Origin: Streptomyces clavifer
GTDB taxonomy: Bacteria; Actinomycetota; Actinomycetes; Streptomycetales; Streptomycetaceae
Length of the DNA stretch: 64,000 nt
Direction of reading: 5' to 3'
NCBI GenBank assembly: GCA_014651175.1
Contig: BMWJ01000002.1
Span: 682,001 to 746,000 of the forward strand
The position numbers were made by a program, and so were the translations under genes. This document shows, piece by piece, positions 8,248 through 17,315 of the stretch. The notes beneath the pieces are model-generated. The model saw nothing but the letters and a program-made list of their open reading frames with translations. It ran no database searches and was not told where the DNA came from. How positions within the stretch are numbered: the stretch's first letter is position 1; every line of letters begins with the position of its first letter.

Positions 8248-9171
8248 TCAGTACTCCAGCCGCTCGCGCCGGCCGAGCCGCATCACGACGGCCGCGAAGA
8301 GCATCGTCACGATCAGCAGCCCGACACCGATGGTGGTCGCGTAGCCGGCCTGGGCGTCGCGGAAGGCCGTCTGGTAGACGTACAGCGGCAGGACGGTGGT
8401 GGAATAGTCAGGACCGCCAGGCCCCACCGTCATGACCTGTACGGCGGTGAACGCCTCCACCCCGAGCGCCAGGATGCCCATGTAGACCCAGCCGGACTGC
8501 ACGGTGTCCCAGAGCAGCGGCAGCGTGATCTTGAAGAACGTCGTGATGCGGCTGGCCCCGTCGAGCAGCGCCGCCTCGTAGAAGTCCTTCGGGATGGACG
8601 CCATCCCGGCGGAGAAGAGGACGACGAAGAACCCCACCGTCGACCAGATCAGCACCACCATCACGCAGTAGAGCGCGAGGTCGGGGTCGCCGAGCCAGTC
8701 CGGCTGGAGGCTGTTGAGGCCGACCGCCTTCAGCGTCGAGTTCAGCATGCCCGAGGTCGGGTTGAACGCGAACTGGAAGAGCAGGGCCACGATCACGATC
8801 GACAGGACCTGCGGGAAGAAGTACGCGATCTTGTAGAACGAGGAGCCCCGCACGCCGGCGATCGCGGCGTTCTTGCGCCGTCGACCGCCGACGTTGAGCA
8901 TGAAGGCGAAGAAGAGCGCCAGGCCCAGCGTCACCAGCGGCAGCAGCAGCACGAGCAGCACACTGTGCTGCAGCGACTTCCAGAAGATCTCGTCGTCGAG
9001 CATCCGGCTGTAGTTGTCGAAGCCGACCATCTTGAAGTCCGGACTCAGCCCGGTCCAGTCCGTGAACGAGTAGTAGATGGACTGGGCGAAGGGCCAGATG
9101 ACGAAGATGGCGTACAACGCCAGCGGGGCTACCAGGAACCCCACGATGAACCGGTACTTGCCGTGCTGCAT
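8248..9171 (-). CDS. ngcF: Carbohydrate ABC transporter permease, NgcF-like
   Basis: A 307-aa permease of the MalF/CUT1 type. It starts MQHGKYRFIVGFLVAPLALYAIFVIWPFAQSIYYSFTDW and has the EAA loop EAALLDGASRITTFFKITLPLLWD at about residues 190-215. It begins 50 bp after ngcE and precedes ngcG on the same strand, so E, F and G are probably co-transcribed from the region upstream of ngcE. It would form the transmembrane pore with NgcG. The family is clear; chito-oligosaccharide specificity rests on the receptor and synteny. Confidence 0.88.
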   Translation of the reverse strand: MQHGKYRFIVGFLVAPLALYAIFVIWPFAQSIYYSFTDWTGLSPDFKMVGFDNYSRMLDDEIFWKSLQHSVLLVLLLPLVTLGLALFFAFMLNVGGRRRKNAAIAGVRGSSFYKIAYFFPQVLSIVIVALLFQFAFNPTSGMLNSTLKAVGLNSLQPDWLGDPDLALYCVMVVLIWSTVGFFVVLFSAGMASIPKDFYEAALLDGASRITTFFKITLPLLWDTVQSGWVYMGILALGVEAFTAVQVMTVGPGGPDYSTTVLPLYVYQTAFRDAQAGYATTIGVGLLIVTMLFAAVVMRLGRRERLEY

Positions 9172-9221
9172 CTTTTACCGACCCCGATCTCTGAGCGGGT
9201 GCCGCCGCTGGTGACGGTTGC

Positions 9222-10670
9222 TCACTGGTGCTTGTAGTGCTTGATGGACTGGTCCTTGGCCGCGGCGTCCGCGAAGCCCTGGATCTTCTTGATGGTCTCC
9301 GCCGGGGTCGCGCGGCCGGCCATCATCTCGCCGATCCCGGCGATACCGATCTGCTCCTTCTGCAGCTTGACGTACCAGTCCTGCAGCCGCGGGTTGACCA
9401 CGTTGTCGCCGGCCTTCTTCAGCACGTCGACACCGGACTGCATGGCGGTGGACAGGGTCAGTCCGTCGGTGCCGCCGTTGAAGGCACTGAGCGACTTCAC
9501 CTGCTGCGTGAAGTTCTTGGAGGACTCCTCGGAGAGCATGATGCGCAGCTGCTCCATCGCACCCTCGGGGTTCTTCGCCTTCGACGGGACGATGAAGGGC
9601 TCACCGCCGGAGGCCCAGATGGTGCCGTAGGGCAGCGCGTCGGACGCGTCCAGGCTGGACGGCGCCCCCACCATCATCTTGAAGTCCTCGGGCGTGGTCG
9701 GCGCGGCCTCGTTCTCCACCCACGAACCGTTCGGGATGAAGAGTGCCTTGCCCTTGGTCCACTGGGTCTGCGACTCGATGTGCGTCAGACCCGGGGTGCC
9801 CTTGAGGATGTAGCCCTTCTGGAAGAGCTCGTAGTACGCCTCGAACGCGGCCTTGACGGCCGGGTCCTTCCAGGCGTTCGGCTCCAGGTTGTCGATCTTG
9901 TCGAGGACCTCGCGGCCGCCGATCTTGCCGATGAAGGGGTAGAGCGAGAACGGCAGGTAGTACGGGTACTTGCCGGGGTACGTCCAGCCGGCGATGCCCT
10001 TCTTCTTCGCCTTCGCGCAGAGGGCGAGCATGTCGTCCCAGGTCTCCGGGTACGCGGAGTCGAGCTTCTCGAGGTTGGTCTGGGAGTACCAGACGCCGTA
10101 GACCGTGTACGCGTAGTACATGATCCAGACCGGGTCGCCGTCGAACTGGCCCATCTCCAGCACACCGGGACGCAGCGTGTCGCGGACCTTCTTGGCCGGG
10201 TCGTCGTAGGACGGGGCGTCCATCAGCGGCGTCAGGTCGAGCAGTTGCTTCTTCCCGACGAGGACACCCATGTCCATCTGCTCGGCGCCCGAGTTGTCGA
10301 TCAGGTCCGGCGGCGTGCCGCCGTTGAAGCGCGGCTGCAGCTGCGACTGGATCTTCTGGGTCGCGGCGTGCTTGACCTTCGGAGCCTTGGGGAAGGCCTC
10401 GTTGTACTTCTTCTCCGCGTCGATGGCGTACTGCTCGCCGAAGCCGCCGTTGAAGATGACGACCTCGAGAGCCGCGGTCTCATTGACACCGAGCGGGTTC
10501 TTCGCGGTCGTCTTGCCCTTGGTGACCTTTTCGTCGCTCCCGCTGTCGCCGCTCGCGCAGGCGGAAAGGAAGCTCATCGTCGGAACAGCGATCAGGCCGA
10601 GTGCGGCAGACCGCTTGATCAGACTGCGACGGCCAAGGCCCTCATTGTTGTGGGCGGAGGTGGATCCCAT
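9222..10670 (-). CDS. ngcE: N-acetylglucosamine/chitobiose ABC transporter binding lipoprotein, NgcE-like
   Basis: A 482-aa CUT1 solute receptor. It carries a Tat-type motif (GRRSLIKRSAAL) and a lipobox FLSAC (Cys38), so it is probably a Tat-exported lipoprotein. Characteristic segments include LEVVIFNGGFGEQYAIDAEKKY, RFNGGTPPDLIDNSGAEQMD and WASGGEPFIVP. An ATG at 10670 is chosen; an in-frame TTG at 10676 is also possible, both behind GAAGGCGAGGA. NgcE is the receptor for N-acetylglucosamine and chitobiose in other streptomycetes (known). A DasR-like site about 240 bp upstream fits amino-sugar control. The ATPase is not encoded nearby, as is usual for MsiK-energised importers. Confidence 0.9.
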   Translation of the reverse strand: MGSTSAHNNEGLGRRSLIKRSAALGLIAVPTMSFLSACASGDSGSDEKVTKGKTTAKNPLGVNETAALEVVIFNGGFGEQYAIDAEKKYNEAFPKAPKVKHAATQKIQSQLQPRFNGGTPPDLIDNSGAEQMDMGVLVGKKQLLDLTPLMDAPSYDDPAKKVRDTLRPGVLEMGQFDGDPVWIMYYAYTVYGVWYSQTNLEKLDSAYPETWDDMLALCAKAKKKGIAGWTYPGKYPYYLPFSLYPFIGKIGGREVLDKIDNLEPNAWKDPAVKAAFEAYYELFQKGYILKGTPGLTHIESQTQWTKGKALFIPNGSWVENEAAPTTPEDFKMMVGAPSSLDASDALPYGTIWASGGEPFIVPSKAKNPEGAMEQLRIMLSEESSKNFTQQVKSLSAFNGGTDGLTLSTAMQSGVDVLKKAGDNVVNPRLQDWYVKLQKEQIGIAGIGEMMAGRATPAETIKKIQGFADAAAKDQSIKHYKHQ

Positions 10671-11166
10671 GCTCAAGTCCTCGCCTTCTCCAGGACTCAG
10701 GCGGTGTACCGGTCACCCGTCGTGAATTCGCCTCAGGCGAAGGGCCCCGCCACCGCGTTCAGTTGCGCTTGGGTCGTGCAGATTGCCGGATTTCCAGGTG
10801 CAGCGGAGAGTTCCGGGAGACCGTACAGCGGGATGCCTCGGGCACCCCGCAACCGTTCCCCCTCCCCCGCGTCCGCGGACCGTACGGAACGGCCTGTGCA
10901 GACGCCGACAGGTATAGTCCACTTGCCGCCAACTCAGCAAGATCGAATGCAGGTTTGAGCGGCAGTCTTTCCCGAGTTGAGACCTCACCGGCTCCTCGGC
11001 ACCGTGCGCCCTCGTACCGGAACGCTCATTTCCGGATTACGGTCGATTCGCCCGGGCGACCCCGCGCAACACCCTTGACACATCCGGCCACTTGGCTCCC
11101 TACTGGAACACGTATCCCGTAATGACAACGTTGTCCATGCACCGCCCCCGGGAGGAACGGCTCCGT
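10671..11166. other. Divergent ngcE / GH92 promoter region
   Basis: About 500 bp containing the divergent promoters of ngcE (leftward) and the GH92 gene (rightward). A DasR-like site lies at 10908-10923. A TTGACA sequence near 11074 could be a -35 for the GH92 gene, but no convincing -10 follows. No credible gene was seen. Confidence 0.5.
10908..10923. promoter_or_regulatory. DasR-responsive element (dre)-like site
   Basis: ACAGGTATAGTCCACT resembles the dre core of DasR, the GlcNAc-responsive GntR repressor (consensus around TGGTCTAGACCA, with TAGTCCA half-sites also known). It lies between ngcE and the GH92 mannosidase. The left half is weaker than the right. Confidence 0.55.
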
Positions 11167-14100
11167 ATGCAGCCCCTACGTGGTCTTCAGCAAGGCTCTC
11201 GAAAGAGACAAAGCCACTCCGCCGCGGTGATCGCGGCTTCTCTCGTCCTCGTCGCGGCAGTCCCCACCGCGGCCTTCGCGCAACCGTCCGGAGCCACGCA
11301 GAAGCCCTCCGGGAAAGCGTCGTTCAGCTCCTCCTTCGAGGACGACGAAAAGCTTCCGGACTGGCGCAATACCGTTGAAGAAGGGCCGGACGGAAAGAAA
11401 AGGGCATCGGGTGTCGATGGCGGCTTCTCCGCCGGAATACCGGGCAATGTCACCGATCAGGTCACCGAGGTGCGCGCCAGCGGCGAGAACGCCGGCGGCG
11501 GCGAGGTGAAGGAGAATCTGGCCGACGTCGAATCAGGCACCAAGTGGCTGGCTTTCGCTTCCTCCGGCTGGGCCGAATTCGATCTTGCCGAGCCCGTCAA
11601 GGTCGTGACGTACGCGCTCACTTCCGCCAATGACCACGCGGAGCGCGACCCCAGGGACTGGACCCTGAAGGGTTCCACCGACGGAAAGACCTGGACGGAT
11701 CTGGACACCCGGACCGGTCAGACCTTCTCCGAGCGCTTCCAGACCAAGTCGTACGATTTCACGACCGATACCGCCTACCAGCATTTCCGGCTGGAGATCA
11801 CGAAGAACAACGGGTCGTCGGACGCGCTCCAGCTCGCCGACGTCCAGTTCTCCGACGGCGACACCACGGCCCCGGCGCCCGCCGACATGCGCAGCCTCGT
11901 CGACCGCGGCCCGTCCGGCTCCCCCACCGCCAAGTCGGGTGCGGGCTTCACCGGAAAGAAGGCCCTGCGCTACGCGGGCACGCACAAGCCGGACGGCCAC
12001 GCGTACTCGTACAACAAGGTCTTCGACGTCGACACCGCCGTCACCAAGGACACCCAGCTCTCCTATCTGGTCTACCCCCAGATGACCGAGACGGACCTCA
12101 GCTACCCGGCGACGCACATCGCCGTGGACCTGGCCTTCACCGACGGCACGTACCTGAGCGGGCTGAAGGCCACCGACAGCCACGGCGGGCTGCTGACCCC
12201 GCAGGGCCAGGCCGACGCCAAGCGGCTGTACGTGAACCAGTGGAACAGCGTCGCCTCACGCATCGGCACGGTCGCGGCCGGCAAGACCGTCGACCGGATC
12301 CTGGTGGCGTACGACTCCCCCAAGGGCCCCTCGAAGTTCCAGGGCTGGATCGACGACATCACGATCGCCCCGAAGGCCCCGGAGAAGCGCAAGGCGCACC
12401 TCTCGGACTACGCCTCGACGGTCCGCGGCACCAACTCCAGCGGCGGCTTCTCGCGCGGCAACAACTTCCCCGCGACCGCGGTCCCGCACGGCTTCAACTT
12501 CTGGACACCGGTCACCAACGCCGGCTCCACGAGCTGGCTGTACGACTACTCGCGCGGCAACAACGCGGACAACCTGCCGACGCTGCAGGCCTTCAGCGCC
12601 AGCCATGAGCCGAGCCCCTGGATGGGGGACCGCCAGACCTTCCAGATGATGCCGTCGGCGGCCTCCGGGACCCCCGACGCCTCCCGCACGGCCCGCGGGC
12701 TGCCGTTCCGCCACGAGAACGAGACGGCGACCCCGCACTACTACGGGGTGACGTTCGAGAACGGCCTGAAGGCCGAGATGACACCCACCGACCACGCGGC
12801 GCGGATGAGGTTCACCTACCCCGGTGACGACGCGAGCCTGGTCTTCGACAACGTCGACAACCGGGGCGGTCTCACCCTCGACGCGGAGACGGGTTCCTTC
12901 ACCGGCTACTCCGACGTGAAGAGCGGCGGCTCCACCGGCGCCACCCGGCTCTTCGTGTACGGCGTCTTCGACTCGCCCGTCACCGACAGCGGAAAGCTGA
13001 AGGGCGGCGGCGGTGACAACGTGACCGGCTTCTTCCGCTTCGACGCGGGCAAGGACCGCACGGTCAACCTCCGCCTGGCCACCTCACTGATCAGCGTCGA
13101 CCAGGCGAAGGACAACCTCGCCATGGAGCTGCCGGAGAAGGCCTCCTTCGACAAGGTGAGGAAGAACGCGCAGAAGGCCTGGGACAAGATCCTGGGCAAG
13201 GTCGAGGTCGAGGGCGCCAACGCCGACCAGCTGACCACGCTCTACTCCAGCCTGTACCGGCTCTACCTCTACCCGAACTCGGGCTTCGAGCAGGTCGACG
13301 GGAAGAGCACCTACGCGAGCCCCTTCTCGCCGCAGACCGGGACCGACACCCCGACCCATACCGGGTCCAAGATCGTCAAGGGTGAGGTGTACGTCAACAA
13401 CGGCTTCTGGGACACCTACCGGACGACCTGGCCGGCGTACTCCTTCCTCACCCCGAAGCAGGCCGGGAAGATGGTCGACGGCTTCGTCCAGCAGTACAAG
13501 GACGGCGGCTGGATCTCCCGCTGGTCCTCCCCCGGCTACTCCGACCTGATGACCGGCACCAGCTCCGACGTGGCCTTCGCCGACGCCTACGTCAAGGGCG
13601 TCGACTTCGACGCCGAGGCGGCGTACAACGCGGCGGTCAAGAACGCCACGGTGGTCCCGCCGTCCTCGGGAGTCGGGCGCAAGGGGATGGACACCTCGGT
13701 GTTCACCGGCTACGCCAACACCTCGACCCATGAGGGACTCTCCTGGTCGCTGGAGGGCTACCTCAACGACTACGGCATCGCGCAGATGGGCGAGGCGCTC
13801 TACAAGAAGACGAAGAAACAGCGCTACAAGGAGGAGTCCGCGTACTTCCTGAACCGCGCGCAGAACTACGTCAAGCTCTTCGACGACAAGGCCGGCTTCT
13901 TCCAGGGCAAGAAGGCCAACGGCGACTGGCGCCTGCCCTCGGACCAGTACGACCCGCGGGTCTGGGGCTACGACTACACCGAGACCAACGGCTGGGGTTA
14001 CGCCTTCACCGCCCCGCAGGACAGCCGGGGCCTGGCCAACCTGTACGGCGGCCGCGGCGGGCTCGCCGAGAAGCTGGACACGTACTTCTCGACCCCCGAG

Positions 14101-15015
14101 ACCGCCGGACCCGAGTTCGTCGGGTCGTACGGCGGAGTCATCCACGAGATGACGGAGGCGCGTGACGTGCGGATGGGCCAGTACGGCCACAGCAACCAGG
14201 TCGCGCACCACGCCACGTACATGTACAACGCCGCCTCGCAGCCCTGGAAGACCCAGGAGAAGGTCCGCGAGGTCCTCGGCCGGCTGTACACGGGCAGCGA
14301 GATCGGCCAGGGCTACCACGGCGACGAGGACAACGGCGAGCAGTCGGCCTGGTTCCTCTTCTCCTCGCTCGGCTTCTACCCGCTGGTCATGGGCAGTGGT
14401 GAGTACGCGATCGGCTCGCCGCTCTTCACCAAGACGACGGTGCACCTGGAGAACGGCCGCGAGCTGGTCGTCAAGGCTCCGAAGAACAGCGCGAAGAACA
14501 TCTACGTCCAGGGCCTGAAGGTCAACGGCAAGAAGTGGACGTCCACCGCTCTGCCGCACGACCTGCTGGCCAAGGGCGGCGTGCTGGAGTTCGACATGGG
14601 CTCCAGGCCCTCGGCATGGGGCACGGGCAAGAACGCGGCCCCGGTGTCCATCACCGACGACGACAAGACGCCCGCCCCCAGGGGCGACGTGCTCAAGGGC
14701 GACGGCGCGCTGTACGACAACACCTCGGCCACCTCGGCCCCGGTCGAGTCGGTGGACCTGCCGGTGGCCTCGGCCACGAAGGCCGTCCAGTACACGCTGA
14801 CGTCGTCCGCGGCGGCGAAGGCGCCGACGGGCTGGGTGCTCCAGGGCTCCTCGGACGGTACGACCTGGAAGGACCTCGACAAGCGGTCCGGCCAGACGTT
14901 CGCCTGGGACAAGCAGACCCGGGCGTTCTCGGTGGACGCGCCGGGCTCGTACGCGAAGTACCGGCTGGTGAGCTCGGCGGCGGCGACGCTGGCGGAGATC
15001 GAGCTGATCTCCTGA
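11167..15015 (+). CDS. Secreted GH92 alpha-mannosidase with discoidin-like domains at both ends
   Basis: A 1282-aa exported glycoside hydrolase. The ATG at 11167 has GGAGG 11 nt upstream and gives a Sec-like signal ending VPTAAFA (about residue 38). Residues about 95-215 form an F5/8 C or NPCBM-like module (WAEFDLAEPVKVVTYALTS, DWTLKGSTDGKTWTDLD), and a second copy ends the protein (GWVLQGSSDGTTWKDLD). The GH92 body has RGNNFPATAVPHGFNFWTPVT, EGYLNDYGIAQMG, and GYHGDEDNGEQSAWFLFSS near its end. At the place where many alpha-1,2-mannosidases read GNEP this one reads SNQV, so linkage specificity may differ. It is divergent from ngcE. It probably trims mannan or glycoproteins outside the cell. 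Confidence 0.9.
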   Translation: MQPLRGLQQGSRKRQSHSAAVIAASLVLVAAVPTAAFAQPSGATQKPSGKASFSSSFEDDEKLPDWRNTVEEGPDGKKRASGVDGGFSAGIPGNVTDQVTEVRASGENAGGGEVKENLADVESGTKWLAFASSGWAEFDLAEPVKVVTYALTSANDHAERDPRDWTLKGSTDGKTWTDLDTRTGQTFSERFQTKSYDFTTDTAYQHFRLEITKNNGSSDALQLADVQFSDGDTTAPAPADMRSLVDRGPSGSPTAKSGAGFTGKKALRYAGTHKPDGHAYSYNKVFDVDTAVTKDTQLSYLVYPQMTETDLSYPATHIAVDLAFTDGTYLSGLKATDSHGGLLTPQGQADAKRLYVNQWNSVASRIGTVAAGKTVDRILVAYDSPKGPSKFQGWIDDITIAPKAPEKRKAHLSDYASTVRGTNSSGGFSRGNNFPATAVPHGFNFWTPVTNAGSTSWLYDYSRGNNADNLPTLQAFSASHEPSPWMGDRQTFQMMPSAASGTPDASRTARGLPFRHENETATPHYYGVTFENGLKAEMTPTDHAARMRFTYPGDDASLVFDNVDNRGGLTLDAETGSFTGYSDVKSGGSTGATRLFVYGVFDSPVTDSGKLKGGGGDNVTGFFRFDAGKDRTVNLRLATSLISVDQAKDNLAMELPEKASFDKVRKNAQKAWDKILGKVEVEGANADQLTTLYSSLYRLYLYPNSGFEQVDGKSTYASPFSPQTGTDTPTHTGSKIVKGEVYVNNGFWDTYRTTWPAYSFLTPKQAGKMVDGFVQQYKDGGWISRWSSPGYSDLMTGTSSDVAFADAYVKGVDFDAEAAYNAAVKNATVVPPSSGVGRKGMDTSVFTGYANTSTHEGLSWSLEGYLNDYGIAQMGEALYKKTKKQRYKEESAYFLNRAQNYVKLFDDKAGFFQGKKANGDWRLPSDQYDPRVWGYDYTETNGWGYAFTAPQDSRGLANLYGGRGGLAEKLDTYFSTPETAGPEFVGSYGGVIHEMTEARDVRMGQYGHSNQVAHHATYMYNAASQPWKTQEKVREVLGRLYTGSEIGQGYHGDEDNGEQSAWFLFSSLGFYPLVMGSGEYAIGSPLFTKTTVHLENGRELVVKAPKNSAKNIYVQGLKVNGKKWTSTALPHDLLAKGGVLEFDMGSRPSAWGTGKNAAPVSITDDDKTPAPRGDVLKGDGALYDNTSATSAPVESVDLPVASATKAVQYTLTSSAAAKAPTGWVLQGSSDGTTWKDLDKRSGQTFAWDKQTRAFSVDAPGSYAKYRLVSSAAATLAEIELIS

Positions 15016-15040
15016 CCGTCGCCTGAGCGGAGTCATCGGG

Positions 15041-15080
15041 CCGGGGGCGGCCACCCGCACGTGCGGGTGGCCGCCCCCGG
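15041..15080. terminator. Perfect 40-bp palindrome after the GH92 gene
   Basis: CCGGGGGCGGCCACCCGCAC (15041-15060) is followed directly by its exact reverse complement (15061-15080), 25 bp after the GH92 stop. It would form a very stable hairpin terminator. Confidence 0.85.
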
Positions 15081-15567
15081 TGTAGTGCTGCGCCAGGTGT
15101 CCCCACGGATACCGGCCATGCGCCACATGTCCGGCGGACACCGATCAGCGGGCTCGCGGCAGCCCGCGCCACGGATACCGATCAGCGGGAGCGCGGCAGC
15201 CCGCGCCACGCTTAGGCCGTCCCTCCGCGCCTTCCTCCGTCCACGCCCCGCCCCGGGCCGCGGTCACAACGCGTGCGGGGCCGGCCCCGGTTCCGGCGGA
15301 CGTCTGTCGGCGACGCCGTCGGACACCGGGCTGGAACACGCTGAACGGGCCTGCGACGCGACGAGCCGCCCCGCACCCCCGGCCTCGCCCGGCTCATCTC
15401 CCCCGTCCGGAGGTACCCACCCCGGCGGCAATGTGCCCGCTATCGGCTAGTCAGGGTACTTTTCCGTGCTTTCACAGTGTCCCGGCCCACTCTTCCGACG
15501 ATCCGTGCCATCTCTTAGGCGATCAGGTGATCAGTACGACAATCATCTCGGCTCGAAGGAGTCCAGC
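15081..15567. other. Intergenic region without a recognisable gene
   Basis: About 490 bp between the GH92 terminator and the surface-protein gene. It holds a two-copy tandem repeat (15141-15210) and presumably the promoter of the surface-protein gene. No credible coding frame was seen. Confidence 0.5.
15141..15210. repeat. Two-copy tandem repeat, period 37 bp
   Basis: CCGATCAGCGGGCTCGCGGC followed by AGCCCGCGCCACG recurs 37 bp later as CCGATCAGCGGGAGCGCGGC followed by AGCCCGCGCCACG, with two mismatches. It is a local duplication of unknown role. Confidence 0.8.
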
Positions 15568-16272
15568 ATGCACCTCCCCTCTTCCGCCCGCTCCCGCACG
15601 GCCCGTACGAGCACCATGGCCGCAGTCGCAGTCGCAGCCGCCGGCGTCACTCTGGCCGGGGCACCCTCCGCGCTCGCCATCGGCGAGAGCGGCGACATCG
15701 ATGTCCGCTCGGTCAGCTGGCACTCCACCGGCGACCGCGACGGCGTCGAGGTCTGCAAGTTCGTGCTCGTGGCCAGCAACTTCGAGACCCTGGAGTCCGT
15801 CACCTGGCTCATCACCGAGAAGCCCAGGTCCATTCCCCCGAACACCCTTTCCGCCACCCTCCCGCTCGTCAACGGCAAGGCCCGCAGCCAGGAGTACCTC
15901 CTTCCCGAGGGCACGTACAAGCTGGAATGGCCGGTCGGGGGAATCCCCCTGAAGAACAAGAGCTTCTCGGTCGACTGCTCCCAGCGCGGCCAGGGCGGCC
16001 CGAACGGCGGGCGCCCGGACGGCGGGCGACAGGGCTCGTCGTCCGCGTCGGACGCCGGGAGGAGCACAGGGAAGAGCGCCGCCGAGATCTACGACAAGCC
16101 GTCGGGCGCGGTCCTCGCGGGCGGCGGCGGCGTCCCGGACATGGAGGGCGTCAGCTCCGAGAGCGAGTCGGGCATCGGGACCTCGGCCGCGCTGGTGGCC
16201 GGCGCGGCCGGAATCGCCGGGCTGATCATGGTGCGCCGATCCGCACGCCGCCGTGCCCGCAACGAGGCATGA
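15568..16272 (+). CDS. Secreted, C-terminally membrane-anchored surface protein next to a sortase
   Basis: A 234-aa protein. The ATG has GAAGGAG upstream. A signal peptide ends APSALA (about residue 37). The mature region (DIDVRSVSWHSTGDRDGVEVCKFVLVASNFE) contains two cysteines that could form a disulfide. A Gly/Pro/Ser-rich low-complexity stretch (about residues 148-185) follows. A C-terminal hydrophobic helix (ALVAGAAGIAGLIMV) ends in the basic tail RRSARRRARNEA. This is the plan of a wall-anchored protein, but no LPxTG-like motif is visible before the helix. The sortase gene overlaps its end, so the two are probably co-translated. Function unknown. Confidence 0.8.
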   Translation: MHLPSSARSRTARTSTMAAVAVAAAGVTLAGAPSALAIGESGDIDVRSVSWHSTGDRDGVEVCKFVLVASNFETLESVTWLITEKPRSIPPNTLSATLPLVNGKARSQEYLLPEGTYKLEWPVGGIPLKNKSFSVDCSQRGQGGPNGGRPDGGRQGSSSASDAGRSTGKSAAEIYDKPSGAVLAGGGGVPDMEGVSSESESGIGTSAALVAGAAGIAGLIMVRRSARRRARNEA

Positions 16273-16975
16273 CGCGCGCGGCCGACGGCGACGACGGGGA
16301 CCGAGTCGCGCATGCCGGCTCGCGATGACCCTGAGCGTGACCTTCTCGCTGGTGGCCGGTGCCGTGTGGGCGGGTTCCGACTCGTCCGAGGACACCCCGT
16401 CGGTCACCGCCGCCCGCGGCAGCGACGCCGCGGGCGGCGGGTCGCCCCCTTTCCGGAGGGCACCGCACACGGAGCAGAAGAAGGTGCCGGCCTCGCACGC
16501 GCCGCTGGTGCACTCCCGACCGGTGAAGGTCGCCATCCCCGCGATCTTCATCGAGGCCCCGGTCATCGGTCTGGCCCTCGACAAGAAGGGCCGGCTCGGC
16601 ACCCCGCCCCTGAACAGGCCCAAGCTGGTGGGGTGGTTCAGCAAGGGCCCGTCCCCCGGAGAGGCGGGAACGTCGCTGCTCGTGGGGCATCGGGACACGG
16701 CGACGGGACCGGCCATCTTCCTCAACCTCAACGTCCTGCACCGCGGTGACACCGTGCAGATCACGCGGGCGGACAGGAGGACCGCGGTCTTCACCGTCGA
16801 CAAGGTGAAGACGTACACGAAGGACGAGTTCCCGGACGACAAGGTGTACGGGGCCACCGGCCGTCCGGAGCTCAGGCTCCTGACGTGCGGTGGACGTTTC
16901 GACAAGAAGGCCGGCTACTCGGCCAACGTCGTCGTCTTCGCCCACCTGACGTCACTGAGGAAGAAGACCGTCTGA
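16253..16975 (+). CDS. Class F-like sortase
   Basis: A 240-aa membrane-anchored transpeptidase that links surface proteins to the cell wall. The GTG at 16253 overlaps the upstream gene by 20 bp and gives a basic N-terminus (ARGRRRRRGPSRACRLAMTL) before the signal-anchor; an ATG at 16325 would remove it. No clear ribosome binding site precedes either, consistent with translational coupling. Sortase motifs are VAIPAIFIEAPVIGL, LLVGHRDT (catalytic His about 146) and LRLLTCGG (catalytic Cys about 212), then YSANVVVFAHL. The upstream surface protein is the obvious candidate substrate, although it lacks a standard sorting motif. Confidence 0.85.
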   Translation: MPATRHDARGRRRRRGPSRACRLAMTLSVTFSLVAGAVWAGSDSSEDTPSVTAARGSDAAGGGSPPFRRAPHTEQKKVPASHAPLVHSRPVKVAIPAIFIEAPVIGLALDKKGRLGTPPLNRPKLVGWFSKGPSPGEAGTSLLVGHRDTATGPAIFLNLNVLHRGDTVQITRADRRTAVFTVDKVKTYTKDEFPDDKVYGATGRPELRLLTCGGRFDKKAGYSANVVVFAHLTSLRKKTV

Positions 16976-17315
16976 CTCGGGCACACCACGCGGAACGGGC
17001 CGGTACCTCGGGGGCGGGGTACCGGCCGTTCGCGTGGACGGACCTGCCGGAGCACGGAGGGGCGGGGGAAGGCGCCCACGACCGTCCGCGCGAGCGGGTT
17101 GCCGACCGGACCTGCGAGAAGACCTTCACCGCCGGCGCACGTGACAACTCGCCGCCGAAACCGCCCGCCTGCCTCCGTCACCACGCCGGGACCGGCAGGT
17201 GACACACCCGCGTTCACCGGGGCCGGACCCGCGCGAGGGCGCCCCGGTGGGCCGGCCGGCCCACCTCCGCACCGGACGGCTCCGGTGGGCAGGGCCCACG
17301 CGTCCCCCGCGCGCG
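16976..17315. other. Convergent intergenic region with terminator hairpin
   Basis: About 340 bp between the sortase and the isochorismatase-like gene, which face each other. Apart from the hairpin at 16986-17037 nothing recognisable is present. Confidence 0.5.
16986..17037. terminator. Hairpin after the sortase gene
   Basis: A long stem (CCACGCGGAACGGGCCGGTACC with GGTACCGGCC...GCGTGG, two bulged G) starts 11 bp after the sortase stop. Confidence 0.75.

Noticed and set aside
12533-15141. Long open frames on the strand opposite the GH92 gene
   Set aside because: Their composition is that of a high-GC shadow frame; they have no start signals or family motifs.
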